DNA from: Dyadobacter sp. MSC1_007
GTDB lineage: Bacteria; Bacteroidota; Bacteroidia; Cytophagales; Spirosomataceae
Reading direction: 5' to 3'
Length of the DNA: 64,000 nt
NCBI RefSeq assembly: GCF_023667495.1
Contig: NZ_JAMOZL010000005.1
Location: 248,001-312,000 of the forward strand
Shown: positions 53,753-62,032 of the stretch, piece after piece
Layout: each line of letters begins with the position of its first letter
Position numbering within the stretch: the stretch's first letter is position 1
The notes under the pieces: model-generated
What the model saw: the letters and a program-made list of their open reading frames with translations, nothing else
Database searches by the model: none
Told to the model about the DNA's origin: nothing
Program-made: the position numbers and the translations under genes

Positions 53753-53932
53753 ATGTTATTGCGTATTGTCGGCCTATTTAATTTCCGGCCCGAAACTGTC
53801 GCTTCGCTTCAATTGCTGGCGGAAACACTGCTAGATAGTGAATCGCCTCTGATGGCGAGGAGAAAAACCCTTTTGCTGGTGTTTACGATCCCGTTCGTTG
53901 TGGCGCTGGTGGTAATGGCTAGGAGCAAATGA
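53753..53932 (+). CDS. Possible 59-residue single-span membrane protein
   Basis: A short frame (starts MLLRIVGLFNFRPETVASLQ, ends LVVMARSK) with one C-terminal membrane helix (TLLLVFTIPFVVALVVMA). It fills the gap between the 184-residue protein and a hairpin. It is plausible as a small membrane protein but has no support beyond its layout. Confidence 0.4.
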   Translation: MLLRIVGLFNFRPETVASLQLLAETLLDSESPLMARRKTLLLVFTIPFVVALVVMARSK

Positions 53933-53967
53933 TTCAAAGTTGTATTATCATAGGTTAATATATTAGG

Positions 53968-53986
53968 CAAACGGGCCTGCCGTTTG
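53968..53986 (+). terminator. Weak terminator-like hairpin
   Basis: A 7-bp stem (53968-53974 with 53980-53986) with a 5-base loop, followed by a T-rich stretch at 53996-54006. It could end the transcript of the small membrane gene just before the DUF3179 start. Confidence 0.4.
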
Positions 53987-54005
53987 GTGGGCCCATTTCT
54001 TTTTT

Positions 54006-55154
54006 ATGATTATGGAAAAACTCTTCTATTTAGGTGTTGCGGGCATTATTCTCTATGAAATCGCAAAAGTATATTTCATCATGCCAATGCCTGGTAGCCA
54101 GCAGATGAACAGCATTGATATCGCTTTCTTCCTGCATTCGTGGCGATGGCCGTTGCGGATATTGTTCTGGGCGATGATCCTGGGCGGCGCATTTTCGGTA
54201 TTGACTGGAAAAATGAAATGGCTCCCCGCGATTTTGCTGCTCGTCGCGGCAGGTATTACTTACGCGACCAACTATGAAATGGCGGCTGATACCATGTTTT
54301 ATCAACCGTCACAAGTCGTACACTACAATGCAGGTTCCAACAAGGTGAAGGCCGACCGCCTGGTGATCGGCGTGGAGGCGAATGGCGAGGCGAAGGCTTA
54401 TCCCATTCAATATATCGGCTATCACCACCAAGTGCGCGACATGCTCGGTGGCAAACCCATTATGGTTACCTATTGCACCGTGTGTCGTACAGGACGTGTT
54501 TTTCAACCTCTTGTGGATGGCAAGCCAGAGGTTTTCAGATTGGTTGGGATGGACCATTTCAATGCGATGTTTGAAGACGGCGCTACCGGCAGTTGGTGGC
54601 GGCAAGCTAATGGCGAGGCTATCGCGGGTCCGCTGAAAGGTAAAATGCTACCGGAATTGCCCAGTAGCCAGACTTCATTAAGCCAATGGCTGAAATTGCA
54701 TCCAAATAGCAAGATCATGCAGCCAGATCCGGTTTTCCAGGCAAAATACGATTCGATGAGCCGGTATGAAAGCGGTCGCGGCAAATCGGATTTGACACGC
54801 ACAGACACTATTTCGTGGAAAGAAAAATCATGGGTCGTGGGCGTACAGGCCGGCGGCGCCAGCAAAGCTTTTGATTGGAACCGGCTGAAAAAAGAGCGGA
54901 TCATCAATAATGAAGTTGGTAAAATCCCGGTAGCGCTGGTGATGGCGGCCGATAACCAGAGCTTTTTCTCATTCGACAAAGGCAGCGCAGAAGCATTCAC
55001 GGTGCGCAATGATACGATTTTCACAAAGACTGCTGCTTACAACCTGTTGGGCAAGCGTGTCGCAGGAGTGGGGGACGATTTGAAACGGATCAATGCCTAT
55101 CAGGAGTTCTGGCATAGCTGGCGCACGTTCCACCCTGACACACAGCGGTATTGA
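54006..55154 (+). CDS. DUF3179 domain-containing membrane protein
   Basis: A 382-residue protein with three or so N-terminal membrane helices (GVAGIILYEIAKVYFIMP, ILFWAMILGGAFSVL, WLPAILLLVAAGITYATN) and a periplasmic DUF3179 domain. The domain shows ANGEAKAYPIQYIGYHHQVR, GGKPIMVTYCTVCRTGRVF and the FRLVGMDHFNAMFEDGATGS block. A CxxC pair (YCTVCRTG) is the conserved site of the family, perhaps redox- or metal-related. Function unknown. Start is ATG 54006; ATG 54012 is equally possible. Confidence 0.9.
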   Translation: MIMEKLFYLGVAGIILYEIAKVYFIMPMPGSQQMNSIDIAFFLHSWRWPLRILFWAMILGGAFSVLTGKMKWLPAILLLVAAGITYATNYEMAADTMFYQPSQVVHYNAGSNKVKADRLVIGVEANGEAKAYPIQYIGYHHQVRDMLGGKPIMVTYCTVCRTGRVFQPLVDGKPEVFRLVGMDHFNAMFEDGATGSWWRQANGEAIAGPLKGKMLPELPSSQTSLSQWLKLHPNSKIMQPDPVFQAKYDSMSRYESGRGKSDLTRTDTISWKEKSWVVGVQAGGASKAFDWNRLKKERIINNEVGKIPVALVMAADNQSFFSFDKGSAEAFTVRNDTIFTKTAAYNLLGKRVAGVGDDLKRINAYQEFWHSWRTFHPDTQRY

Positions 55155-55166
55155 TGTAAAGATCAA

Positions 55167-56747
55167 TCATCTAATCAAAAACCTCAGATAAACCTGTCCA
55201 TTCCCTGCTTTTAGCGGATGCTTGGGATCCTGGGACACATTCAAAAGTGGCAGAATCAGATTGCAACCTACCTGTATGCGCCGGGAACCACGGTGAGCTG
55301 GGTGGACGATAACGCCGGCTTTCAAGGAAAACATTTGCGGCTTTATGTATGAGTCCATGTTTTCCGACCGCTTCACTTTCGTCAACGGACCCTGATAAAA
55401 TTGCCCGGCCCAGTTTTCCATTTCCGCCCGAAGCAATGCGCCGGTAAATACAGAGTACGAGGCGCCCGCATTCAACGAAAGCCAGCGCGCAGCCATGTAT
55501 TGGTATTGCAAAGCGAAAGCCAGGCTTGCCGCTTTCACAAGCTTGGTGTTATAGCGGTTGACCGCAACAGTGGAATCACCGGTCGGTATCGAATCCGTAA
55601 GTTGCCTGATTATTTTGCTGTTTCCAAAGTAGGTTTGGTTCGGTGTAAATGTGAAGGTCAGCGCATGTCTGCCCCAGTTCTTAGTGACAAATAACCCGGG
55701 TATCAGCAGTCGTAGCGGACGATTGACACTATCCAATCCACTTCCTGCCATATAATCCTGATCGCCGGCCCCCATCGTGGTGCTCCATTCCGGCCCGAAA
55801 TGCAGGGTATTCAGCAATGGTTCCTGCTTTTTAATTGCCTGTTGTTCTTCCGGTTTTACGGGTTGCTCCGGGGCGATCACTCTTTTGCTTAGGTCAATGT
55901 TTTTAGCATAGAAATGGCCTTGAAGCGACTTTAACGCGTTCAGGGAGCGGAGATTTTGTTGTTGGCTTATGAAATTGCCTGTGCTGTTTCCGGGACTTTC
56001 ATTGCTTGTGATGGTTTCGCCGTTTTTAGTATTTGTATTGGATTGATTGGCTTTTTGGCTGTAAACCGACGTTGGTGATTCGCCGCGTTGGACGCTGATC
56101 CGTGTATTTCCGGGCGACCCGCTGGTATTCTCCCGGAGAATAGCGACTTCATTATTTTGTTTTTTGATCGATTTTGGAGAGGTTTTTTTGCTGATTTCGG
56201 ATGCGAAAGTGCCTTTTTCGCTTGCATTGCCGTTCGGCCTTTCTGACGCCCCCGCCTTTTCCGAGGCAACCTTCTTTTCTGACGCAACATCCTTTTCCGA
56301 CGCGACCTCTTTTTCTAACACACGGTCCTTTTCAATGTCAGTACCATTTTCTTGCGTCGCTACATGCAATGAGTCATCTTTTTGAATGCCGGATAATGCG
56401 GGTTCACTGTTCTCTGACTCGATAGGTGACGGAGTTTGTTCGGTTGCAGGATGATGCATCTCAACGATATTCTTCTCCGGAAGACTGGACTGCTCCGGGT
56501 TCAAATGCAGGGCAATCAACACAGCTGTGGATAATGTAGTGACACCTATGGCAGTACCTAGCAAAACCTTCGACCCTAAAAGCTTTTTCCAAACCGTCGA
56601 TAATGGCCCGGGGCCGCTGACACCAGCCGCTCCTGCTGCTGCGTTCAGCATACCGTCCATTTGCGCCCATGCGTCGTCAGCCTGAATGTCCGGTTCAGGA
56701 AGTTTACCGTGGAGGTATTTGTCGATATGTTGGTCCTTTTTGCTCAT
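55167..56747 (-). CDS. Membrane partner of the ECF sigma factor: single-span protein with beta-rich periplasmic domain
   Basis: A 526-residue protein. The cytoplasmic N-terminus (residues 1-50; DDAWAQMDGMLNAAAGAAG) is followed by one membrane helix (GSKVLLGTAIGVTTLSTAVLIALHL), then a long low-complexity linker with six-residue xxASEK repeats, then a beta-rich C-terminal part (FNTLHFGPEWSTTMG-type strands, YQYMAARWLSLNAGASYSVF, MFSLKAGVIVHPAHRGSRRI). This is an anti-sigma-like arrangement; the gene overlaps the sigma gene by one base. The last part resembles an outer-membrane barrel but is tied to an inner-membrane helix, which is unusual. Confidence 0.75.
   Translation of the reverse strand: MSKKDQHIDKYLHGKLPEPDIQADDAWAQMDGMLNAAAGAAGVSGPGPLSTVWKKLLGSKVLLGTAIGVTTLSTAVLIALHLNPEQSSLPEKNIVEMHHPATEQTPSPIESENSEPALSGIQKDDSLHVATQENGTDIEKDRVLEKEVASEKDVASEKKVASEKAGASERPNGNASEKGTFASEISKKTSPKSIKKQNNEVAILRENTSGSPGNTRISVQRGESPTSVYSQKANQSNTNTKNGETITSNESPGNSTGNFISQQQNLRSLNALKSLQGHFYAKNIDLSKRVIAPEQPVKPEEQQAIKKQEPLLNTLHFGPEWSTTMGAGDQDYMAGSGLDSVNRPLRLLIPGLFVTKNWGRHALTFTFTPNQTYFGNSKIIRQLTDSIPTGDSTVAVNRYNTKLVKAASLAFALQYQYMAARWLSLNAGASYSVFTGALLRAEMENWAGQFYQGPLTKVKRSENMDSYIKPQMFSLKAGVIVHPAHRGSRRIQVGCNLILPLLNVSQDPKHPLKAGNGQVYLRFLIR
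56239..56328. repeat. Five 18-bp tandem repeats coding for a six-residue repeat
   Basis: Five consecutive 18-base units with the core TTTTCnGACGC follow each other without a gap (56239, 56257, 56275, 56293, 56311). They encode the xxASEK stretch of the membrane partner protein on the minus strand. Such repeats are prone to slippage, so the linker length may vary between strains. Confidence 0.85.
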
Positions 56748-57307
56748 CAGAGGGTCTTTTCAAAGATAATTTTCAACCGGCTCCTGCTTTCGCTCAAATG
56801 CCATTTAACAGTTCCTTCGCTGATCTGAAGCGCTTCTGCGATTTCTTTAACGGAAAATCCTTCCATATAAAACAGGCTGCATATCCGCCTCGTCGCGACT
56901 GGTAATTTTGAGAGGTAAATGTGGATATCGTTTCCTGAAAGCTGTTCGAACGGGTTTTCGGCTGATTCAAAACCCATGTAATCGTCTATTTCAATGTATT
57001 CAAAGGCTTTGGTCTTCCGGTCCCGCAGCATTGTCAATGCCGCATTGCGTACCGTGGTATACATCCAGTTGAAAAACTCACCTTTTGAGGCGTCGTATTG
57101 CTCAATATTTGCGAACACTTTGAGCATTCCGTTGTTGATCGCCGTGACGATGTCGTGCTTGTCTTCGAAAAAATTTTTACACAGCGCGAAAAGGACAGGG
57201 TAAAATTGCCGGTACAATTTTTCCTGACTCTGGCGCTCCTGCCGCCTGCAACCCGCCAATATCTGGTTTAATGGATCCAAATCGTACTGATATACGTGAC
57301 CGGACAA
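56747..57307 (-). CDS. ECF-type RNA polymerase sigma factor
   Basis: About 186 residues with sigma-2 (FYPVLFALCKNFFEDKHDIV, GEFFNWMYTTVRNAALTMLR) and sigma-4 (LPVATRRICSLFYMEGFSVK, ALQISEGTVKWHLSESRSRL) regions typical of Bacteroidota extracytoplasmic-function factors. A longer frame to 57400 overlaps the upstream gene, so I place the start at TTG 57307 (TTG 57280 is an alternative; no ATG is available). It abuts its membrane partner by one base and is likely released by it on an envelope signal. Confidence 0.85.
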   Translation of the reverse strand: MSGHVYQYDLDPLNQILAGCRRQERQSQEKLYRQFYPVLFALCKNFFEDKHDIVTAINNGMLKVFANIEQYDASKGEFFNWMYTTVRNAALTMLRDRKTKAFEYIEIDDYMGFESAENPFEQLSGNDIHIYLSKLPVATRRICSLFYMEGFSVKEIAEALQISEGTVKWHLSESRSRLKIIFEKTL

Positions 57308-57344
57308 CCCGGCCCGGTCACGCTGGTTTACTGCAATGAAACGT

Positions 57345-58142
57345 TTATAATGACTTTTTGGTAAATACCACCCCGGTTGCGTGTGGCCAGTTGAATTCAA
57401 AAGTATTCTGGCCCGTTCTCTTCATCGTGCCTTTGTATATTTTATCATTGAACTCAATTTCAAGTACACCATCAAAATTGGCAGGAATTTGGTTGACTGA
57501 AAGGTGGCTTGTGCCCGGGGACTGTTCCTTCGTATAGCAATGGACTCCCGTAAGCGTTTTCCCAAATTTGACTTCATAGGAATTCTCGCCCTTTGTAATC
57601 TTGCCAGAAAGGTGGTTTTGAGTACAGGGATAGGTCTGAGCCGTGACAAATTCTAGTCCGATGAGGTTGTCGACTGTATCGCCATATGCAATTGGCGTAA
57701 CACTCAAAACATCATTTGCAAGAATGGGTTTTTCAGAAACGGGCATCTGGTAAGGCTGATCAATTACCTCGACATCGATGTAAGCCGTATCATGGCCGAG
57801 ACTGTCAACAGCCAGGATGCGGTGTTTACCGGGATTTTGAAAATAAATGATTGCTTTGGTCCCTTGGTTTTCTAACTGCAGGGCGGGAACGGAACGCCAG
57901 ACTACAAATGCACTTTTGCCGCCCACAAATGTAAAAGTAGAGGGCTCTTTCAATTTGATACCGGTCGTTTTTTCTGTTACAATGTACGGCTTTGCTCCCG
58001 GTGCGTCGGCACTATCCGTGCCCGTCCGTGCGGAAACCGGCGTGGGTTCATTTTCTTCCATTTTACTACGTTCGCAGGCGACCAACTGAATCAACAACAA
58101 TACAACGCATAATACCAACCATTTCTCGGTTCTCATGACCAT
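57345..58142 (-). CDS. Lipoprotein of unknown function upstream of the sigma factor
   Basis: A 265-residue lipoprotein (lipobox QLVAC near residue 24). The mature part starts with an acidic segment (ERSKMEENEPTPVSARTGTD), then has beta domains with KEPSTFTFVGGKSAFVVWRS, KAIIYFQNPGKHRILAVDSL, and ITKGENSYEVKFGKTLTGVH, ending in TFEFNWPHATGVVFTKKSL. The start may be ATG 58142 or 58136. It lies just upstream of the sigma gene and could feed the same envelope system. No family is recognised. Confidence 0.75.
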   Translation of the reverse strand: MVMRTEKWLVLCVVLLLIQLVACERSKMEENEPTPVSARTGTDSADAPGAKPYIVTEKTTGIKLKEPSTFTFVGGKSAFVVWRSVPALQLENQGTKAIIYFQNPGKHRILAVDSLGHDTAYIDVEVIDQPYQMPVSEKPILANDVLSVTPIAYGDTVDNLIGLEFVTAQTYPCTQNHLSGKITKGENSYEVKFGKTLTGVHCYTKEQSPGTSHLSVNQIPANFDGVLEIEFNDKIYKGTMKRTGQNTFEFNWPHATGVVFTKKSL

Positions 58143-58237
58143 CAGTGTTTAAGTTTTGAATGAGGTAAATCAGGAGGCCCCCTGTCAATAAAATAAACTA
58201 CACGCGATGGGCGAGAGGTTGGGTATGTATGAAAATA

Positions 58238-59065
58238 TTATTGGATCATGTAGTTGAGCAGCGTCGAAAAATAGCCGCCAATGAACGCATTGGTCATCGC
58301 GGACATATCTGTGCCATCCATCACGCCGTCCAGATTGACGTCGGTGTTGAAATAAAGATCGAAGAGACCGGCGTTAAAATCATTCGAAGCCTTGTTTACA
58401 TCCAGCCCGTCGACGGCGAGGTCGGCATTCACATCTCCCGACCACATATGCCATTTTCCGTTCAGACTAGCCATTTGCGGCGCATCGTTGGGCTTCTGGC
58501 TAGCTTTGTTCAATGCTGTTGTGAAATCATAGGAAACCGTCCCGGAGTTGAATGCGGCGACGGCATTGCTCATAATAGCCACATGGTTACGATGCATGAT
58601 CGCAATTGCAACCGCTCCGTTTTGAGCCACAAACTCCGGAAGCGTGCCATCAGTATCCACCACATCGCCATTCGTTTTCAGTAAAAGGCTTTTTGATTGT
58701 ACCACCACCACTGGATTTGATGCATCCCGTATTTCAACCTTTACCCAATCAACCACCGCGCCCGCGACACCAGCAGGATTACCAATGGTATTATAAACCA
58801 CGCCGCCGCCATAAGGATCCGTAACAGGCAGCAATCCCGAATTAGCGCTGAAATAGGTTTGCAAGTTATTGCCCATATTCGCCTGACCTGTACGATATCC
58901 GCCTTTTAGAAATACCTTCACATTCAACTGCACCAGGGCTCCATTGTATTCTCTTTTAATCCGGTTGCCTGCATTATCATAAGTGAATTTGATCTGTGCA
59001 AATGCACCGTGCGAAATGGCTGTCAAAACGGCCAGAACGATGATTTTGAAAAAGTGTGCGGTCAT
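58238..59065 (-). CDS. Secreted dockerin-like protein
   Basis: A 275-residue exported protein (signal LAVLTAISHGAFAQ). Right after the signal comes an RHS-like word (FTYDNAGNRIKREY), then a beta domain (VQLNVKVFLKGGYRTGQANM), and a C-terminal region with two EF-hand-type loops, GDVNADLAVDGLDVN and DVNLDGVMDGTDMSAMT. Dockerin-like calcium loops of this kind are found in surface proteins of Cytophagales. It may be a short outlier of an RHS or type IX cargo family. Confidence 0.75.
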   Translation of the reverse strand: MTAHFFKIIVLAVLTAISHGAFAQIKFTYDNAGNRIKREYNGALVQLNVKVFLKGGYRTGQANMGNNLQTYFSANSGLLPVTDPYGGGVVYNTIGNPAGVAGAVVDWVKVEIRDASNPVVVVQSKSLLLKTNGDVVDTDGTLPEFVAQNGAVAIAIMHRNHVAIMSNAVAAFNSGTVSYDFTTALNKASQKPNDAPQMASLNGKWHMWSGDVNADLAVDGLDVNKASNDFNAGLFDLYFNTDVNLDGVMDGTDMSAMTNAFIGGYFSTLLNYMIQ

Positions 59066-59122
59066 TTTTTGACTTTGATTAAAGAGTGAAAAAATTAAGA
59101 GGGTAACTGCTCGCCAATCTTA

Positions 59123-59698
59123 TCAAAAGCAATCCCTCTCTCCATTCGGCTTGTTACTATCCAGGGTCCCTGCTGCTTCGGCCTGGGCTGAGTAGTAACA
59201 TCCTTCATTGGTTTTAAAGACTGCCATTTCTTTGCGGCATGGAATAGCACAGGCCTCGCCTTCTATGATGCTTATTCGTCTTTGTTTGTCCATGACCACC
59301 ATGCCGTACCGGAACGGGCCACTATAAACGGAGCCGTCATAGCGCTTTCCAGCCCACACCCAGTCTTTGATTTTGGCCGGGATCACAAACGTGGCATGAT
59401 ACAACACCGTATCCTTATCGGGCGTGAGGATCGTGTAATTGTTGATTTGAATTACTTCCGAATTAATGATTGGCGTAAAGAGATCGTTGATCCCATCTCC
59501 GTTCGGGGTGAATACATTGGGGATATAAACGCTTGTTTCCCGGCTTTTGAAAACCACCGGTTGGGTGCCGCAGCAGGACTGGTAACCCTCCGGTACTGGC
59601 GCGGGTATAGCAGGTTTGTCCTGTGCGACGCAGGCAGGTATTGCAGCAGCCAAAAAAGTGAACAGAAGCAGGGATTGTAATATGTGTGTGATTTTCAT
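59123..59698 (-). CDS. CHU_C / gliding-motility-type secreted protein
   Basis: A 191-residue protein with a signal peptide (HILQSLLLFTFLAAAIPACV). Its main part is a CHU_C-like domain (about residues 60-150) with the hallmark IPNVFTPNGDGINDLFTP, the type B sorting domain of type IX secretion. A Cys-containing tail of about 40 residues follows (EGEACAIPCRKEMAVFKTNE and CYYSAQAEAAGTLDSNKP), which is unusual because the sorting domain normally ends the protein. I start at ATG 59698; the longer frame from 59833 adds a region inside the previous gene. It overlaps that gene by four bases (ATGA). Confidence 0.8.
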   Translation of the reverse strand: MKITHILQSLLLFTFLAAAIPACVAQDKPAIPAPVPEGYQSCCGTQPVVFKSRETSVYIPNVFTPNGDGINDLFTPIINSEVIQINNYTILTPDKDTVLYHATFVIPAKIKDWVWAGKRYDGSVYSGPFRYGMVVMDKQRRISIIEGEACAIPCRKEMAVFKTNEGCYYSAQAEAAGTLDSNKPNGERDCF

Positions 59699-60315
59699 GA
59701 TTCGATTGATTTCGTGGTTAAAGATTGTTTTGCAGGCATTTTGCGGAACGCTCGGCAGCTGTCGTAATAGTCTTGAATTTCTTCCAGGATGTATTTCCCT
59801 GGGAACCCTTTCTCTTGTAGCCATTGGTTCCATTGGTTATCTTCCTGTAATAGTTCTTTCGCAAGGATTACCGCTTTTCCAAACCTCTCTTCGGAAAATA
59901 TTAAGGCCCATTCAAAAAGCATATTGTCAGGCTCCATCTCGTGGGATTTCAATTGCATTTGAAAGGCTAATTTTTCTTTCAGGGGCTTTTTCTCGTCGTC
60001 AATTCCGAAAAGCCATTCATCGATGTAAAGTATCTTTCCTATAAAAAACAGGTATTCGGCATTATTAGAAAATTTTTTGAACGACTTATTGAATGCCTTT
60101 TGGAGTAGTGCTGACAATTCACCGTGCTCAACTTCTAAATAATCTTCTTCCGTCAAAGCGTTATGTAATAAGTAAATTACCCTGATACTGAGCTCGACAT
60201 CATTTTTATTGCCATTGCTAAGGTGCCTGATTATTCGCATATCGGCTCGCCAGCTATGTTTTTGATGACTACCGAAGGATTTTTCAATATTGATTAGTTC
60301 TGCTTTCCAGTCCAT
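59695..60315 (-). CDS. Cytosolic helical protein of unknown function (possible immunity-type protein)
   Basis: A 206-residue protein with no signal or membrane segment, rich in helices: MDWKAELINIEKSFGSHQKH, ALTEEDYLEVEHGELSALLQ, KAFNKSFKKFSNNAEYLFFI, KAVILAKELLQEDNQWNQWL and GFPGKYILEEIQDYYDSCRA. The size, charge and position in a block of small minus-strand genes recall immunity proteins of contact-dependent toxin systems, but I cannot assign it to a known family. It couples to the CHU_C gene by an ATGA overlap. Confidence 0.7.
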   Translation of the reverse strand: MDWKAELINIEKSFGSHQKHSWRADMRIIRHLSNGNKNDVELSIRVIYLLHNALTEEDYLEVEHGELSALLQKAFNKSFKKFSNNAEYLFFIGKILYIDEWLFGIDDEKKPLKEKLAFQMQLKSHEMEPDNMLFEWALIFSEERFGKAVILAKELLQEDNQWNQWLQEKGFPGKYILEEIQDYYDSCRAFRKMPAKQSLTTKSIES

Positions 60316-60363
60316 AATGATTTGTGTTAGGGTGGTTGTATAGGTGAATTGTTGCAGTTCCTA

Positions 60364-60609
60364 TTAGGCATGGTCAATGTATGTACTGTATCTCGCCATA
60401 TCTATTTCGATGATCAAGTGGGTTCGATCATTTACCAAAGGGTTTTTAAGGCTCCTTGGATTTGGAGAATGCGGCATGAGTAATTTACAAGGCAAGATCA
60501 TCTCGTGCTCACCAAAACGATGACCATAAGATTGATACCTAGACCGATTCCCCAACGCCGGAATAGCTCCTCGTTTGGATATCCCAGATTTATATTGATT
60601 ATTGCCCAC
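60364..60609 (-). CDS. Possible 81-residue protein
   Basis: A short frame (starts GNNQYKSGISKRGAIPALGN, ends IEIDMARYSTYIDHA) from GTG 60609, overlapping the end of the previous small gene by 11 bases. It is basic and His-rich in the middle (HEMILPCKLLMPHSPNP). It could be a real small protein or an orphan piece of a larger, lost toxin-type gene. Support is weak. Confidence 0.35.
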   Translation of the reverse strand: MGNNQYKSGISKRGAIPALGNRSRYQSYGHRFGEHEMILPCKLLMPHSPNPRSLKNPLVNDRTHLIIEIDMARYSTYIDHA

Positions 60610-60868
60610 GCTTCAAGGATATTATTTTGCAGTCTTTCTTTCTGACAATAGCGTCTAAATCTCCTCCCAGAACATTAATTCTTTTGGGATAGTAACGCAC
60701 TACATATATGCTATCTAGATCTATTATTTCTTTTACAGTGTCCATGTCGCAATATTGATTTTTTGTAGCTTTATCGATTTTTTTCAAAGCGTCTTCACGG
60801 CTACATGTTAGATTTTGAAAGTGAATGAAAAGAGTCCACATAAATAGAAAGCTAAGTGTCGATCTCAT
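60599..60868 (-). CDS. Small exported protein (possible immunity-type)
   Basis: An 89-residue protein with an N-terminal signal or lipoprotein segment (LSFLFMWTLFIHFQNLTC) and a small beta-rich outer part (KATKNQYCDMDTVKEIIDLD, then YVVRYYPKRINVLGGDLDAI and a KDCKIISLKRGQ end). Small exported proteins of this type are common next to toxin tails in Bacteroidota. It lies 45 bases downstream of the 232-residue lipoprotein. Confidence 0.65.
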   Translation of the reverse strand: MRSTLSFLFMWTLFIHFQNLTCSREDALKKIDKATKNQYCDMDTVKEIIDLDSIYVVRYYPKRINVLGGDLDAIVRKKDCKIISLKRGQ

Positions 60869-60912
60869 TGTTTTGAAGTTTAATGTTTGTGTTTACGATA
60901 CAAAGTTGTGGC

Positions 60913-61611
60913 CTACTCATTGATTCTATTTGAAGTGATTTCCCTCTTGTTTTTTATTTTCCATAGGCGGTATTGATCTTTGTTGCACCAAAACCATTTT
61001 CGCTTTTTAAGCCAGCTTTGATCTGAGTGAGGAAGGTTATCGTATTTTGTGAAATCACCTAGAGATGTATTTTTACTTTTTTCACTTTGCTGATATGTTA
61101 CAACATCATGCGGAGTAATGGGCTTTCGATACTGGAAATTGAGTTCTCGAATCGTTGATTGATTTACGATTTGAAACCAAAATTGTCCCTTTTCCCAAGA
61201 CATCCCGCCCGGAGATTCAACGAATTGCGCCTTGATCGTATCACCAGACACGTAATATCTACCCCACTTCGTCCCTCTGTTATAAAATCCAAATCTTGCG
61301 GTTGACGTGGATTCGAAATATTCTGGATTAAAGTTGTAAACGAATATTCCATCATTCATGAATAGAGCAGTAAAGACCAGGGTATCCAGCGTCGGAACAG
61401 ACGGGAAGCCGACGTTTCTAATGAATCTTTGTTCGAATTTGTAATAGCCTTCGATTTCAATCAGTGTATCGAGACCTGTATAGCCGCCATTATAGCAGTA
61501 TGCAGAAAGCCGAAAGCTATCTCGCGTGCGTCGGGTAGGCTGGCACGAATGAGAAATACATCCAATGCCAATCATTATAAAGAGATACAGTATATTAGTT
61601 ATTTTGCCCAT
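60913..61611 (-). CDS. Lipoprotein, paralogue of the gene at 62975-63616
   Basis: A 232-residue lipoprotein (signal with lipobox-like SHSC). It shares a clear core with the 213-residue lipoprotein across the IS element: WGRYYVSGDTIKAQFVESPG versus WGSYHIVGDTIKSQFFSPPI, WEKGQFWFQIV versus WGKGEIWFKKN, and the C-terminal SWLKKRKWFWCNKDQYRLWK versus SWLLKRKWFWCNKEEYVKWK. The two were neighbours before the IS inserted between them. The family may protect against a neighbouring toxin, but this is an inference from context only. Confidence 0.78.
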   Translation of the reverse strand: MGKITNILYLFIMIGIGCISHSCQPTRRTRDSFRLSAYCYNGGYTGLDTLIEIEGYYKFEQRFIRNVGFPSVPTLDTLVFTALFMNDGIFVYNFNPEYFESTSTARFGFYNRGTKWGRYYVSGDTIKAQFVESPGGMSWEKGQFWFQIVNQSTIRELNFQYRKPITPHDVVTYQQSEKSKNTSLGDFTKYDNLPHSDQSWLKKRKWFWCNKDQYRLWKIKNKREITSNRINE

Positions 61612-61656
61612 AACGAATAGGGGTTATAATAGCCGAATATTTGCATATAGGGTTGT

Positions 61657-61668
61657 TGAGGTGGCTCC
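61657..61668. repeat. Left inverted end of the IS3 element
   Basis: TGAGGTGGCTCC begins with the TG dinucleotide usual for IS3 ends and pairs with 62949-62960 at 11 of 12 bases. Confidence 0.85.
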
Positions 61669-61706
61669 AAAAAGCGGCACACATTTTTGCACATACATGA
61701 TGCAAA

Positions 61707-62018
61707 ATGGGAGTTCAGAAAGGGGTTAAGACCCGAAAGAGTTATGATGCTGATTTTAAGCAGGAAGTAACGAGGATGTTGGCGTCTGGCAGGAGTGCTA
61801 AGGAAATCTCGGAGACATTTGGAATTGCTGAAAATCTTCTATATTGTTGGAAGAGAATGGCAACTATGAAGACAAAAACAAAGAACGTGGAGGGTGAAGG
61901 CGGCAAAACTGCCAAACTTGCTGCTGAAAATGCGAGACTACGAGCGGAGATTGAACGCCTGAAAACCGACCGTGAAATTTTAAAAAAGGCGTTGGGTCTT
62001 TTCAGCACGTCCAGCTAA
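61707..62018 (+). CDS. IS3 transposase OrfA
   Basis: A 103-residue protein with an N-terminal HTH (YDADFKQEVTRMLASGRSAK, EISETFGIAENLLYCWKR) that binds the IS ends, and a C-terminal leucine-zipper helix (KLAAENARLRAEIERLKTD, REILKKALGLF). It is made alone or, by a -1 frameshift at 61982-61988, as the OrfAB transposase fusion. Confidence 0.93.
   Translation: MGVQKGVKTRKSYDADFKQEVTRMLASGRSAKEISETFGIAENLLYCWKRMATMKTKTKNVEGEGGKTAKLAAENARLRAEIERLKTDREILKKALGLFSTSS
61982..61988 (+). other. Programmed -1 frameshift site in the IS3 element
   Basis: The heptamer A AAA AAG is in the correct phase with the orfA codons (TTA AAA AAG). After the shift, the -1 frame is open from 61988 through the whole of orfB, so a fused OrfAB protein can be made. 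Confidence 0.85.
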
Positions 62019-62032
62019 GAGATGTCTATGAC

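Noticed and set aside
56164..56425. Plus-strand frames rich in Phe and Ser across the 18-bp repeats
   Set aside because: They arise from the opposite strand of the xxASEK repeats and have no start context.
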